A stretch of 64,000 bases of DNA, taken from contig NZ_RBCI01000007.1 in assembly GCF_003628535.1 (NCBI RefSeq), positions 178,684 through 242,683 of the forward strand. The letters are read 5' to 3'. A program made the translations under genes and the position numbers. Positions 34,086-42,031 of the stretch are shown in pieces. The first letter of the stretch is position 1. Each line of letters begins with the position of its first letter. Below the pieces are notes generated by a model. It did no database searches. It was not told the origin of the DNA and was given only the letters and a program-made list of their open reading frames with translations. The DNA comes from Flavisolibacter nicotianae (GTDB taxonomy: Bacteria > Bacteroidota > Bacteroidia > Chitinophagales > Chitinophagaceae).

Positions 34086-35033
34086 GTGAGATCCTTTTCT
34101 GCATACGGCTGGTGCCTTGCACTGATTTTGCTGACGGCCTGTAACCGGAAGGTCTACCTTTTCTCCACCTTCCACGAACCGGCAACGGATGGCCTGCGGC
34201 TGGCCTACAGCCGGGATGGCTACCACTGGACTGATCTTGATACAACGTTTCTAAAACCAGCTGTCGACAGCAACGTGATGCGTGACCCGTCCATTGCGCA
34301 AGGGCCGGATGGCACCTATCACCTGGTGTTCACCTCCGCATGGAAAGGCACCAAAACCTTTGGCTACGCCAGGTCGAAAGACCTCGTCCACTGGAGTGCA
34401 CAACGGACCATTCCCGTGATGCAGAACGAGCCCACCACTGTGAATGTGTGGGCACCCGAACTGTTTTACGACGACGAACAAAACCAGTTCATCATCATCT
34501 GGGCTTCCACGATCCCCTTCCGTTTTCCCAAAGGACAGGAAGACGAGGCCAACAACCACCGCATGTATTACACCACCACGAAGGATTTTCAAACCTTCTC
34601 GCCAACAAAACTCTTTCTCGATCCCGGCTTTAGCGTGATCGACTGCGAGATCGTCAGGCGGGGGAAGAATGATTATGTGCTGGTGTTGAAAGATAACACG
34701 AGACCTGCACGAAACATCAAGGTGGCGTTTGCGACCAGTCCGTTAGGTCCCTATACCAAAGCGTCCGAAGCGTTTTCGCCTTCGTTTACCGAAGGACCAA
34801 CGGTGGCGAAAGTGGGAGAGGATTACCTGATTTATTACGACCAGTACCGCGAAAAGATTTTCGGTGCCATGAAAACAAAAGACTTTAAAACGTTCACCGA
34901 TGTGACGAAGGAAGTCAGTTTGCCCAAAGGCCACAAGCACGGAACCATTTTCATGGTGAAGAAAAACGTATTGACATCCTTGTTACGGCAAACGCAAAAG
35001 GAGAAGAGCGTTCCTTTGCTGAGTAAAAACTGA
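34086..35033 (+). CDS. GH43-family beta-propeller lipoprotein
   Basis: The start is GTG 34086. Residues 1-19 are a lipoprotein signal with lipobox L-T-A-C19, so the enzyme is probably anchored to a membrane, unlike most neighbours. The GH43 triad is visible: D67 in M-R-D-P-S, D186 in V-I-D-C-E-I-V and E236 in T-E-G-P-T-V. The motif N-V-W-A-P-E-L-F-Y-D-D is typical of the family. At 315 residues it is a single five-bladed propeller with no carbohydrate-binding module. Alpha-L-arabinofuranosidase, beta-xylosidase or beta-galactofuranosidase are possible; arabinosidase fits a pectin locus best. Confidence 0.85.
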   Translation: MRSFSAYGWCLALILLTACNRKVYLFSTFHEPATDGLRLAYSRDGYHWTDLDTTFLKPAVDSNVMRDPSIAQGPDGTYHLVFTSAWKGTKTFGYARSKDLVHWSAQRTIPVMQNEPTTVNVWAPELFYDDEQNQFIIIWASTIPFRFPKGQEDEANNHRMYYTTTKDFQTFSPTKLFLDPGFSVIDCEIVRRGKNDYVLVLKDNTRPARNIKVAFATSPLGPYTKASEAFSPSFTEGPTVAKVGEDYLIYYDQYREKIFGAMKTKDFKTFTDVTKEVSLPKGHKHGTIFMVKKNVLTSLLRQTQKEKSVPLLSKN

Positions 35034-35040
35034 TTTAACC

Positions 35041-35811
35041 ATGAATGAAAAGAACCAGGCTTCGCGCCGCCATTTTATCCGGAATACGACATTGGCCACC
35101 ACGGCTGCCCTTTCCCTGCCCTCGCTGGTGACATCCGCTTTTGCAGCCGAGCCGGCACGCAAACGAATTTCACTTCAGAAAGAAGATATTATTCTTTTCC
35201 AGGGCGACTCGATCACCGATGCCGGCCGCAAAAAAGACGATGCCAATGCGAACGCCGCTTCAGCGCTCGGCAGTGGCTATGCCATGACGGCGGCATCCGA
35301 GCTGCTGTACAGGTATGCCGATAAAAACCTGAAGGTCTACAACCGCGGCATCAGCGGGAACAAAGTGTACCAGCTCGCAGAACGCTGGCAGAAAGACTGC
35401 CTGGACCTGAAGCCCAATGTGCTCAGCATCCTCATTGGTGTGAACGATTTCTGGCACACGCTGGTCAACAATTACAAGGGCACGATTGACACCTACCGCA
35501 ACGACCTGACGGCACTGCTGAACCGAACAAAGCAAACCTTGCCGGATGTAAAACTGATCATCGGTGAACCCTTTGCGGTTACAGCCATCAAAGCGGTGGA
35601 TGAAAAATGGTATCCCGCTTTCAATGACTACCGCACAGCGGCCCGCGAAATAGCGCAGTCGTTTGACGCCGTCTTTATTCCTTACCAGGCTGTGTTCGAT
35701 AAAGCGCAGCAATCGGCACCCGGCGGTTACTGGACACACGATGGTGTGCATCCTTCACTGGCCGGGGCCCGCCTGATGGCCCATGCTTGGCTGGAAGCGG
35801 TGAAGGGATGA
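35041..35811 (+). CDS. SGNH/GDSL hydrolase, probable carbohydrate acetylesterase, Tat-type signal
   Basis: The 256-residue SGNH esterase has the nucleophile S57 in F-Q-G-D-S57-I-T-D-A-G, block II G-I-S-G-N, block III G-V-N-D-F-W and the catalytic pair D234 and H237 in D-G-V-H-P. The N-terminus A-S-R9-R10-H-F-I-R followed by a moderate hydrophobic run ending A-F-A-A matches the twin-arginine export signal, whereas the other enzymes here use Sec signals. Related SGNH proteins include rhamnogalacturonan acetylesterases, so removal of acetyl groups from pectin is the likely job. Its stop codon falls at the edge of a short TGGTGAA-type tandem repeat. Confidence 0.88.
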   Translation: MNEKNQASRRHFIRNTTLATTAALSLPSLVTSAFAAEPARKRISLQKEDIILFQGDSITDAGRKKDDANANAASALGSGYAMTAASELLYRYADKNLKVYNRGISGNKVYQLAERWQKDCLDLKPNVLSILIGVNDFWHTLVNNYKGTIDTYRNDLTALLNRTKQTLPDVKLIIGEPFAVTAIKAVDEKWYPAFNDYRTAAREIAQSFDAVFIPYQAVFDKAQQSAPGGYWTHDGVHPSLAGARLMAHAWLEAVKG

Positions 35812-35841
35812 GTGATGGGTGGTGAATGGTGAATGGTGAGT
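35808..35841. repeat. Short degenerate tandem repeat GGTGAAT / GAGTGAT
   Basis: Just after the esterase stop the sequence reads ATGAGTGATGGG, then three TGGTGAA-like units, then GAGTT. A related run (GTGAGTAGTGAGTAATGAGT) lies at 51445-51470, also exactly at a gene end. Such GTGA-rich runs are scattered in many Bacteroidetes genomes. The rest of this gap (to 35919) holds a C/G-rich stretch with CTTCCAAAAGGAGAAAG and the ribosome-binding region GGTGAGGT just before the next ATG. Confidence 0.6.
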
Positions 35842-35919
35842 TGCACACAGAAATATAAAATAACCAAATAATAAACAACCCGGCCCATCTTCCAAAAGGA
35901 GAAAGGACGGGGGTGAGGT

Positions 35920-37755
35920 ATGAACAAATTTTTCAGCATAGCATTTTTGATCAGTTCCTTTTCTGTCTGTGCGCAGGACACGGTTCGCTACATGGGCCAT
36001 ACACTGGTCAATATCGATTATCACCATGGGCAATTGTCGCCGGCTGTGGGTGTGCACAACATCCAGGTCTTCCGGGCCAACCGGGAGCATCCCGAGTGGG
36101 CTGGCGGCATCAACTGGACGTACAATCATCAGCCTATGCTGGTGTATTGGAACAATCAGTTTTTCCTGCATTTCCTGAGCGATCCTGTGGGTGAACACGT
36201 GCCGCCGGGACAAACGTTTTTGCTCACCTCGAAAGACGGTTACCAGTGGAGCAAGCCGGTGGTGGTCTTTCCGCCGGTGAAAATTCCCGATGGCACCACC
36301 AAAGAAGGGCGCACCGAGGTTGCCAAAGATTTGCTTTCGGTGAATCACCAGCGCATGGGGTTTTATGTTTCGAAAAAGACAAATCGTTTGCTGACGCTGG
36401 CTTATTACGGCGTGGTGCTTGGTCCCGGCGATGATCCCAATGACGGTCGCGGCATGGGCCGTTCTGTGCGGGAGATTTACAAAAATGGCAGTTTTGGACC
36501 CATTTATTTCATCCGCTATAACAAAGGCTGGAACGAAAAAAACACAGCCTATCCCTTTTACACGAAAAGCAAAGACAAAGGTTTTGTGGATGCCTGCAAT
36601 GAACTGCTGGCCACGCCGCTCCTGATGCAACAATGGGTGGAAGAAGCCGACAGGGACGATCCGTTGATCCCGTTGAAGAAGGATTACAAAGCGTTCAGTT
36701 ATTATCACCTGCCGGATGGAAGAGTGGTGGGATTATGGAAAAATGCACTAACCTCCGTCAGCAAAGACGAAGGCAAAACCTGGCTTTACAACCCGCTTCG
36801 TGCCCCGCAGTTTGTCAACAGCAACGCCAAGATCTGGGGACAAAGAACCAGCGACAGCAAATACGTGACGATTTACAATCCTTCCGAGTTTCGCTGGCCG
36901 CTTGCACTTTCTGTAAGCAACGACGGCCTGCATTACAACAACCTGCTTTTGGTAAACGGCGAGATCACCTCCATGCGTTATGGAGGTGCCTACAAATCCT
37001 ACGGCCCGCAATATGTGCGTGGCATCGTAGAAGGCAACGGCACACCGCCCGACGGCAACATTTGGGTTACGTATAGCATGAACAAGGAAGACATTTGGGT
37101 GGCGACCATTCCCGTCCCTGTGCAGGACAACGTGACGGCACACGCCAATGAAGTTTTCAACGACATGCCAGATGGTAAAGAACTGGCGCAATGGAATTAC
37201 AACAGCGGCCTTTGGACACCGGTTTCCATTGAAAAAACAGGCAGCGGTGCAAAGGCATTGACTCTGCAGGATTGGGACCCCTTCGATTTTGCCAAAGCTG
37301 AACGAGTGGTGCCTTCATCAAAGCGGATCGTGACGGAATTTACCATCATCCCGCGACAATCAAACAACGGCTGGCTGGACATTGAATTCCTGGACAGCAA
37401 GGGCACACCGGGTGTACGGCTTTCCTTTGATTCAACGGGTAACGTCATTACCAAGGCCGGTTACCGCAACCGGAAATTATTCAGCTACGCCGCTGGCGAA
37501 ACCTATAAAATCAGGGTTGAACTCAACACGGCAACCCGTTTTTACAACGTAATGGTGAACGGCAAAGCCCTGTCACCCCAACTGTTCTTTGCGCCGTTGG
37601 CCAGCATCGACCGTGTGGCATTTCGGACCGGGCATTTGCGCCGCTTTCCTGACGCCGACACGCCAACTGACCAGGATTTCGATTTGCCAAACGCCGGTTC
37701 GCAGGACAAAAAAGCAACGTATTACATCACGGCATTTAAAACCGAAAACAAATAA
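35920..37755 (+). CDS. Secreted beta-propeller protein with lectin-like C-terminal domain, function unknown
   Basis: The 611-residue protein has a signal peptide ending S-V-C-A-Q near residue 19. It reads as a sialidase/neuraminidase-type propeller: blades with L-L-T-S-K-D-G-Y-Q-W-S near residue 105 and an Asp-box S-V-S-K-D-E-G-K-T-W near 280, and repeated Y-G-G and W-V-T-Y strands. Residues about 425-605 look like a concanavalin-type sandwich (L-D-I-E-F-L-D-S-K-G ... Y-K-I-R-V-E-L-N-T-A-T). Propellers in pectin loci include GH33-like enzymes, GH145-type alpha-L-rhamnosidases and polysaccharide lyases. No catalytic set could be identified, so the activity is left open. Confidence 0.6.
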   Translation: MNKFFSIAFLISSFSVCAQDTVRYMGHTLVNIDYHHGQLSPAVGVHNIQVFRANREHPEWAGGINWTYNHQPMLVYWNNQFFLHFLSDPVGEHVPPGQTFLLTSKDGYQWSKPVVVFPPVKIPDGTTKEGRTEVAKDLLSVNHQRMGFYVSKKTNRLLTLAYYGVVLGPGDDPNDGRGMGRSVREIYKNGSFGPIYFIRYNKGWNEKNTAYPFYTKSKDKGFVDACNELLATPLLMQQWVEEADRDDPLIPLKKDYKAFSYYHLPDGRVVGLWKNALTSVSKDEGKTWLYNPLRAPQFVNSNAKIWGQRTSDSKYVTIYNPSEFRWPLALSVSNDGLHYNNLLLVNGEITSMRYGGAYKSYGPQYVRGIVEGNGTPPDGNIWVTYSMNKEDIWVATIPVPVQDNVTAHANEVFNDMPDGKELAQWNYNSGLWTPVSIEKTGSGAKALTLQDWDPFDFAKAERVVPSSKRIVTEFTIIPRQSNNGWLDIEFLDSKGTPGVRLSFDSTGNVITKAGYRNRKLFSYAAGETYKIRVELNTATRFYNVMVNGKALSPQLFFAPLASIDRVAFRTGHLRRFPDADTPTDQDFDLPNAGSQDKKATYYITAFKTENK

Positions 37756-37772
37756 GCACGGACCCGGAAGCT

Positions 37773-39254
37773 ATGTTGAACCGATACAAATTGATCTTGC
37801 TCTTTTTTGCATGGCTTGCAGCCGGGAAACTGGCGGCGCAAATGGTCCTGCCGCAGATCATCGGCAACAACATGGTTTTGCAACGAAACAAAGTGGTGCC
37901 CATCTGGGGCTATGCCTCACCGGGAGAGAAGGTTACGGTCAGTTTTAGCGGGCAAATAAAACAGGCCATCACGGCCGCAAACGGCCACTGGCAGGTGGTG
38001 CTGGATCCGCTTCCGGCTTCCGCAACCCCGCAAACAATGACCATAACAGGCAACACGTTTATTACACTGAAGAACATCCTGATCGGTGAGGTTTGGCTTT
38101 GCTCCGGGCAATCGAACATGGAATACACCATGCGTAAAAACAGCAAGGTGGGAAAAGGAGTTGGAGAAGGCCTTGGCCCTGTTGATGAACTGGATTTTGC
38201 CAACAACCCGGACATCCGCCTGTTTTTGGTAGACAGGAAGCAACTTCCCAAGCCCGACACCCTGCACATCCGCTGGAGCATTGCCAAAGATTCTGCCCTT
38301 CGATCGTTTTCTGCCGCCGCCTATTTTTTTGCCAAAGAGCTGAACCGCCAATTACACGTACCAGTCGGTGTTATTTCGTCGGCAGTACCGGGCAGTGCCA
38401 TCGAGCCCTGGCTGCCTGGCGCCGTCACCAACGAAAAAGAACTGGCAGAAAATCATCCGCCGGTAAAACTGGACGAGCAACATCCCGGCAAGTTTTATCC
38501 AGACATGATTGCACCGCTGTCGCCCTATGCCATCAAAGGATTTCTTTGGTACCAGGGCGAAACAAATTGTTTCCAAAACGAAAGCATTGAGTACACGTAC
38601 AAGATGCATGCCCTGATTGAAGGCTGGCGGCGGTTGTGGAAGGAACAGAATCTTCCGTTCTTCTATGTGCAGATTGCCCCGTTTTACTATTCACAAAGCG
38701 TCGGCAAATACCCGCTGACGAAGGAGACGCTGCCCAAATTCTGGGAGGCACAACGACTGGCACTGAACCTTCCGCATACCGGCATGATCACCACCACAGA
38801 CCTGATTGATACCGCCACGCAACTTCACCCACCATTCAAATGGGAGATCGGTCGCCGGCTCGCCTTGCTGGCCCTGGCAAAGACCTACGGTAAAGCTCTG
38901 GAATATTCCGGACCGGTGTATCAGCGGATGAAAGCAGAAGGCCACAAAATTGAGTTGTCTTTCTCGCATGCAGCCAGCGGGCTGCAAAGCAAAGATGGCA
39001 AGCCGTTGAATGGTTTTGAAGTGGCTGGCAGTGATGGAAAGTTTTTGCCAGCGGAAGCAGTGATCAAAGGAAACAAAATCGTTGTCTCGTCGAAAGACGT
39101 TCCACATCCCCTTTCCGTGCGGTTTGAATGGAATGAAACCGGCCAGGCGAATTTGTTCAACAAGGATGGACTGCCGGCTGTTCCCTTCCGTACCGATCAT
39201 CCGCTTCAGTTTATCAGCACATTGCTTGTGGCCGTTAAGAATAACCAAGAATGA
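37773..39254 (+). CDS. SASA-type carbohydrate acetylesterase (sialate O-acetylesterase family)
   Basis: The 493-residue secreted esterase has an N-terminal signal ending G-K-L-A-A-Q, a beta-sandwich start (N-M-V-L-Q-R-N-K-V-V-P-I-W-G-Y-A-S-P-G-E) and an SGNH-like domain with nucleophile S114 in C-S-G-Q-S-N-M-E, then F-L-W-Y-Q-G-E-T-N and L-H-P-P-F-K-W-E-I-G-R-R-L-A near residue 350. Family members deacetylate sialic acids or plant polysaccharides; here removal of O-acetyl groups from pectin is more plausible than sialic acid. It is a second esterase of a different class from the GDSL protein, possibly with a different position specificity. The stop overlaps the next start as ATGA. Confidence 0.88.
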   Translation: MLNRYKLILLFFAWLAAGKLAAQMVLPQIIGNNMVLQRNKVVPIWGYASPGEKVTVSFSGQIKQAITAANGHWQVVLDPLPASATPQTMTITGNTFITLKNILIGEVWLCSGQSNMEYTMRKNSKVGKGVGEGLGPVDELDFANNPDIRLFLVDRKQLPKPDTLHIRWSIAKDSALRSFSAAAYFFAKELNRQLHVPVGVISSAVPGSAIEPWLPGAVTNEKELAENHPPVKLDEQHPGKFYPDMIAPLSPYAIKGFLWYQGETNCFQNESIEYTYKMHALIEGWRRLWKEQNLPFFYVQIAPFYYSQSVGKYPLTKETLPKFWEAQRLALNLPHTGMITTTDLIDTATQLHPPFKWEIGRRLALLALAKTYGKALEYSGPVYQRMKAEGHKIELSFSHAASGLQSKDGKPLNGFEVAGSDGKFLPAEAVIKGNKIVVSSKDVPHPLSVRFEWNETGQANLFNKDGLPAVPFRTDHPLQFISTLLVAVKNNQE

Positions 39255-42028
39255 GGGCCTTTTTACGATATGGAGTTTTGTTCCTGATCGGTCTTTTTTG
39301 CAACCGGGCATTCGGGCAGTCAACAGAGATCAAATACCTCTCCGGCACCGGCAACGACCACACAGTTAGCTGGCAATTCTATTGCACCGGTGGCATGAAC
39401 GCCGGCCAATGGACAACCATCCCTGTGCCTTCCTGCTGGGAACTCCAGGGTTTTGGCAAATACGACTACGGCTTTGCCAAAGACAGCATTCGCGGGAAAG
39501 AAAAAGGCCTGTACAAATACAGCTTCTCGGTTCCGGCTGCATGGAAAAACAAGGTTATCAATCTTTGTTTTGAAGGGGTGATGACCGATGCAGCGGTAAA
39601 GGTGAACGGACGGCCCGCAGGCGCCATTCACCAGGGCGCTTTCTATGCCTTCAAATATGATGTGTCTTCATTGCTGAAATACGACGCAGCAAATCTGCTG
39701 GAGGTCACCGTTGCCAAACACTCCGCCAATCCCTCGGTGAATGAAGCGGAACGCAGGGCTGACTTCTGGATTTTTGGCGGCATATTTCGTCCTGTTTTCC
39801 TCGAAGCCTTGCCACAGGAACACATTGCCCAGGTAGCCGTTGATGCAAAAGCAAACGGTAAGCTCACCACTGAGGTTTCCACCAAAGGAGGCGACCGGTT
39901 GTCCCTCCAGCTTTTTAACGCAAATGGAAAAGCGCTAGGCAAAAAGGTTTCAACGGCTGTATCATCCAACAAGGCTTTATTGACCTCAACGTTTTTTTCG
40001 CCCAAATTGTGGTCGCCGGAATTTCCCAACCTGTACAAAGCCGTTTTTACACTTTACAAAAAAGGCAAGCCCGTTCATACGGTTAGCAAAAAGATTGGCT
40101 TTCGCACCGTTGAGGTAAAGCAACGTGACGGGTTCTACGTTAACGGCGTGAAAGTGAAAATGAAAGGTGTCAATCGTCATTCGTTCTGGCCTACCAGCGG
40201 ACGAACCATCAGCAAAGCGCTGAGCATCGAAGACGTGCAGCTGATGAAGGACATGAACATGAATGCCGTTCGCATGTCGCACTATCCGCCCGACGATCAT
40301 TTTCTTGATGTTTGTGATTCGCTGGGACTTTTCGTGATGGACGAACTGGCCGGTTGGCATGGGCACTACGACACACCCACCGGCACAAAGCTCTTGAAGG
40401 AAATGATTGCACACGATGGCAATCATCCGTCCATCGTGATTTGGTCAAACGGCAACGAAGGTGGTCATAACCGGGAACTGGATACGTTGTTTACAACCGA
40501 CGATCTTCAAAAGCGTCCCGTTGTTCATCCCTGGGAACTGTTTGGCGGCTTTGATACGCAGCACTACCGCGAATACAACTACGGCATCGGCAACTACGAA
40601 GCGGGTCATGCGATCGTAATGCCGACCGAGTTTTTGCACGGACAGTTTGATGGCGGGCACGGTGCAGGGCTTGAAGATTACTGGGAAAAGATGTGGCAAA
40701 ACCCGCTCAGCGCCGGCGGCTTTCTGTGGGACTTTGCCGACGAAGGCGTTGTTCGAAAAGACAAGCATGACTCCATTGATACCGACAAGTTTCGCGGTGC
40801 CGACGGCATTGTCGGTCCCTTCCACGAAAAGGAAGGCAGCTATTATGCCATCAAAGAAATCTGGAGCCCCGTGTATTTCGAAAAGCGGGAGATCACACCT
40901 GCGTTTGACGGCTCCTTCACCGTTGAAAACCGTTACCATTTTACCAACCTTTCCCAGTGCCGCTTTGAATGGCAACTGAAGAAGCTGCAGGATCTTTCGG
41001 CGCATAATTCCAAAGGCGTTATTCCTTCACCCAACATCAAGCCTTTACAAAAAGGCGTGCTGAAAGTTGTGTTGCCCAAAACATGGCGGGAGTACGATGT
41101 GTTGCATGTTTCAGCCTTTGGTCCGGATGGCAGGTTGATTTACAAGTGGAGTTTTCCCCTAACGAAACCGGCAGAAATCGCTGCGGCAGTTTTAAAAACA
41201 AAAGCAGCCGGCAAAGTGTCGATTGCGGAACAGGACTCGGTCTACTTTATTACGGTAAACGGTATCAGCATCCGGCTGAACAAACGCACCGGTACCTTGC
41301 TCGAAGCAAGAAACGAACAGGGTGCTTTCCCGTTGACGAACGGCCCTGTCGTGCAGGAAGGCGCCAACAATTTTGCCGGCTTCACACATCGTTATGACGG
41401 CGATACGCTTCTTGTCGAATCAGCCTTTGACCGGAAAAAAAGCTACAATACGCTGCAATGGAAGATTTATCCGTCCGGCCTTATCAAAACGCAGGTACGC
41501 TATTTTCCTTCGGAATATTTCACCTGGTTTGACGGGGTGAATTTTTCATTTCCGGAAAAAGAGATCAAAGCTGTTGAGTACATGGGCAGCGGTCCTTATC
41601 GTGTTTGGAAGAACCGGATGAAGGGGACCACCTTCGGTGTTTGGAAAAAAGAGTACAACAATACAGAGACCGGCGAAAGCTGGAACTACCCGGAGTTCAA
41701 AGGTTATCATTCCAAGATCTACTGGTGCAAATTCATCACCACGTCACAGCCGTTTACGGTTTACACCGAAAACGAAGATCTTTTCCTGCGCCTGTTCACG
41801 CCGGCGTATAAAACAGACCAATGGCACAACTATGAGCCGCTGTTTCCTTCCGGTGATATTTCGTTCATGCAGGGCATTCCCAGCATCGGTTCCAAAACCC
41901 AGCGGGCCGAAACGACCGGGCCGATGGGGATGAAAAATATTTTTTACGATTACGAAAAGGAGCCTTCCCGGGCCCTGCAACTCACCCTATATTTTGATTT
42001 CAGAACCGAAAAAGCAAAGCAGCCATAG
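39251..42028 (+). CDS. GH2 glycosidase, LacZ-like with Bgal-small-type C-terminus
   Basis: The 925-residue protein has a signal peptide ending A-F-G-Q near residue 23. N-terminal jelly roll (about 45-190; P-V-P-S-C-W-E-L-Q-G-F, G-L-Y-K-Y-S-F), Ig domain, TIM barrel with N-R-H-S-F-W-P near residue 305 and R-M-S-H-Y-P-P near 340. Acid/base is E403 in N-G-N-E-G-G, nucleophile E460 in P-T-E-F-L-H-G. The last 250 residues resemble the small-chain domain of LacZ (Y-M-G-S-G-P-Y-R-V-W). The N-G-N-E-G-G and T-E-F-L-H contexts differ from the other three GH2s here, implying a separate substrate such as beta-glucuronide, beta-galactoside or alpha-L-arabinopyranoside. Confidence 0.88.
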   Translation: MRAFLRYGVLFLIGLFCNRAFGQSTEIKYLSGTGNDHTVSWQFYCTGGMNAGQWTTIPVPSCWELQGFGKYDYGFAKDSIRGKEKGLYKYSFSVPAAWKNKVINLCFEGVMTDAAVKVNGRPAGAIHQGAFYAFKYDVSSLLKYDAANLLEVTVAKHSANPSVNEAERRADFWIFGGIFRPVFLEALPQEHIAQVAVDAKANGKLTTEVSTKGGDRLSLQLFNANGKALGKKVSTAVSSNKALLTSTFFSPKLWSPEFPNLYKAVFTLYKKGKPVHTVSKKIGFRTVEVKQRDGFYVNGVKVKMKGVNRHSFWPTSGRTISKALSIEDVQLMKDMNMNAVRMSHYPPDDHFLDVCDSLGLFVMDELAGWHGHYDTPTGTKLLKEMIAHDGNHPSIVIWSNGNEGGHNRELDTLFTTDDLQKRPVVHPWELFGGFDTQHYREYNYGIGNYEAGHAIVMPTEFLHGQFDGGHGAGLEDYWEKMWQNPLSAGGFLWDFADEGVVRKDKHDSIDTDKFRGADGIVGPFHEKEGSYYAIKEIWSPVYFEKREITPAFDGSFTVENRYHFTNLSQCRFEWQLKKLQDLSAHNSKGVIPSPNIKPLQKGVLKVVLPKTWREYDVLHVSAFGPDGRLIYKWSFPLTKPAEIAAAVLKTKAAGKVSIAEQDSVYFITVNGISIRLNKRTGTLLEARNEQGAFPLTNGPVVQEGANNFAGFTHRYDGDTLLVESAFDRKKSYNTLQWKIYPSGLIKTQVRYFPSEYFTWFDGVNFSFPEKEIKAVEYMGSGPYRVWKNRMKGTTFGVWKKEYNNTETGESWNYPEFKGYHSKIYWCKFITTSQPFTVYTENEDLFLRLFTPAYKTDQWHNYEPLFPSGDISFMQGIPSIGSKTQRAETTGPMGMKNIFYDYEKEPSRALQLTLYFDFRTEKAKQP

Positions 42029-42031
42029 ACC

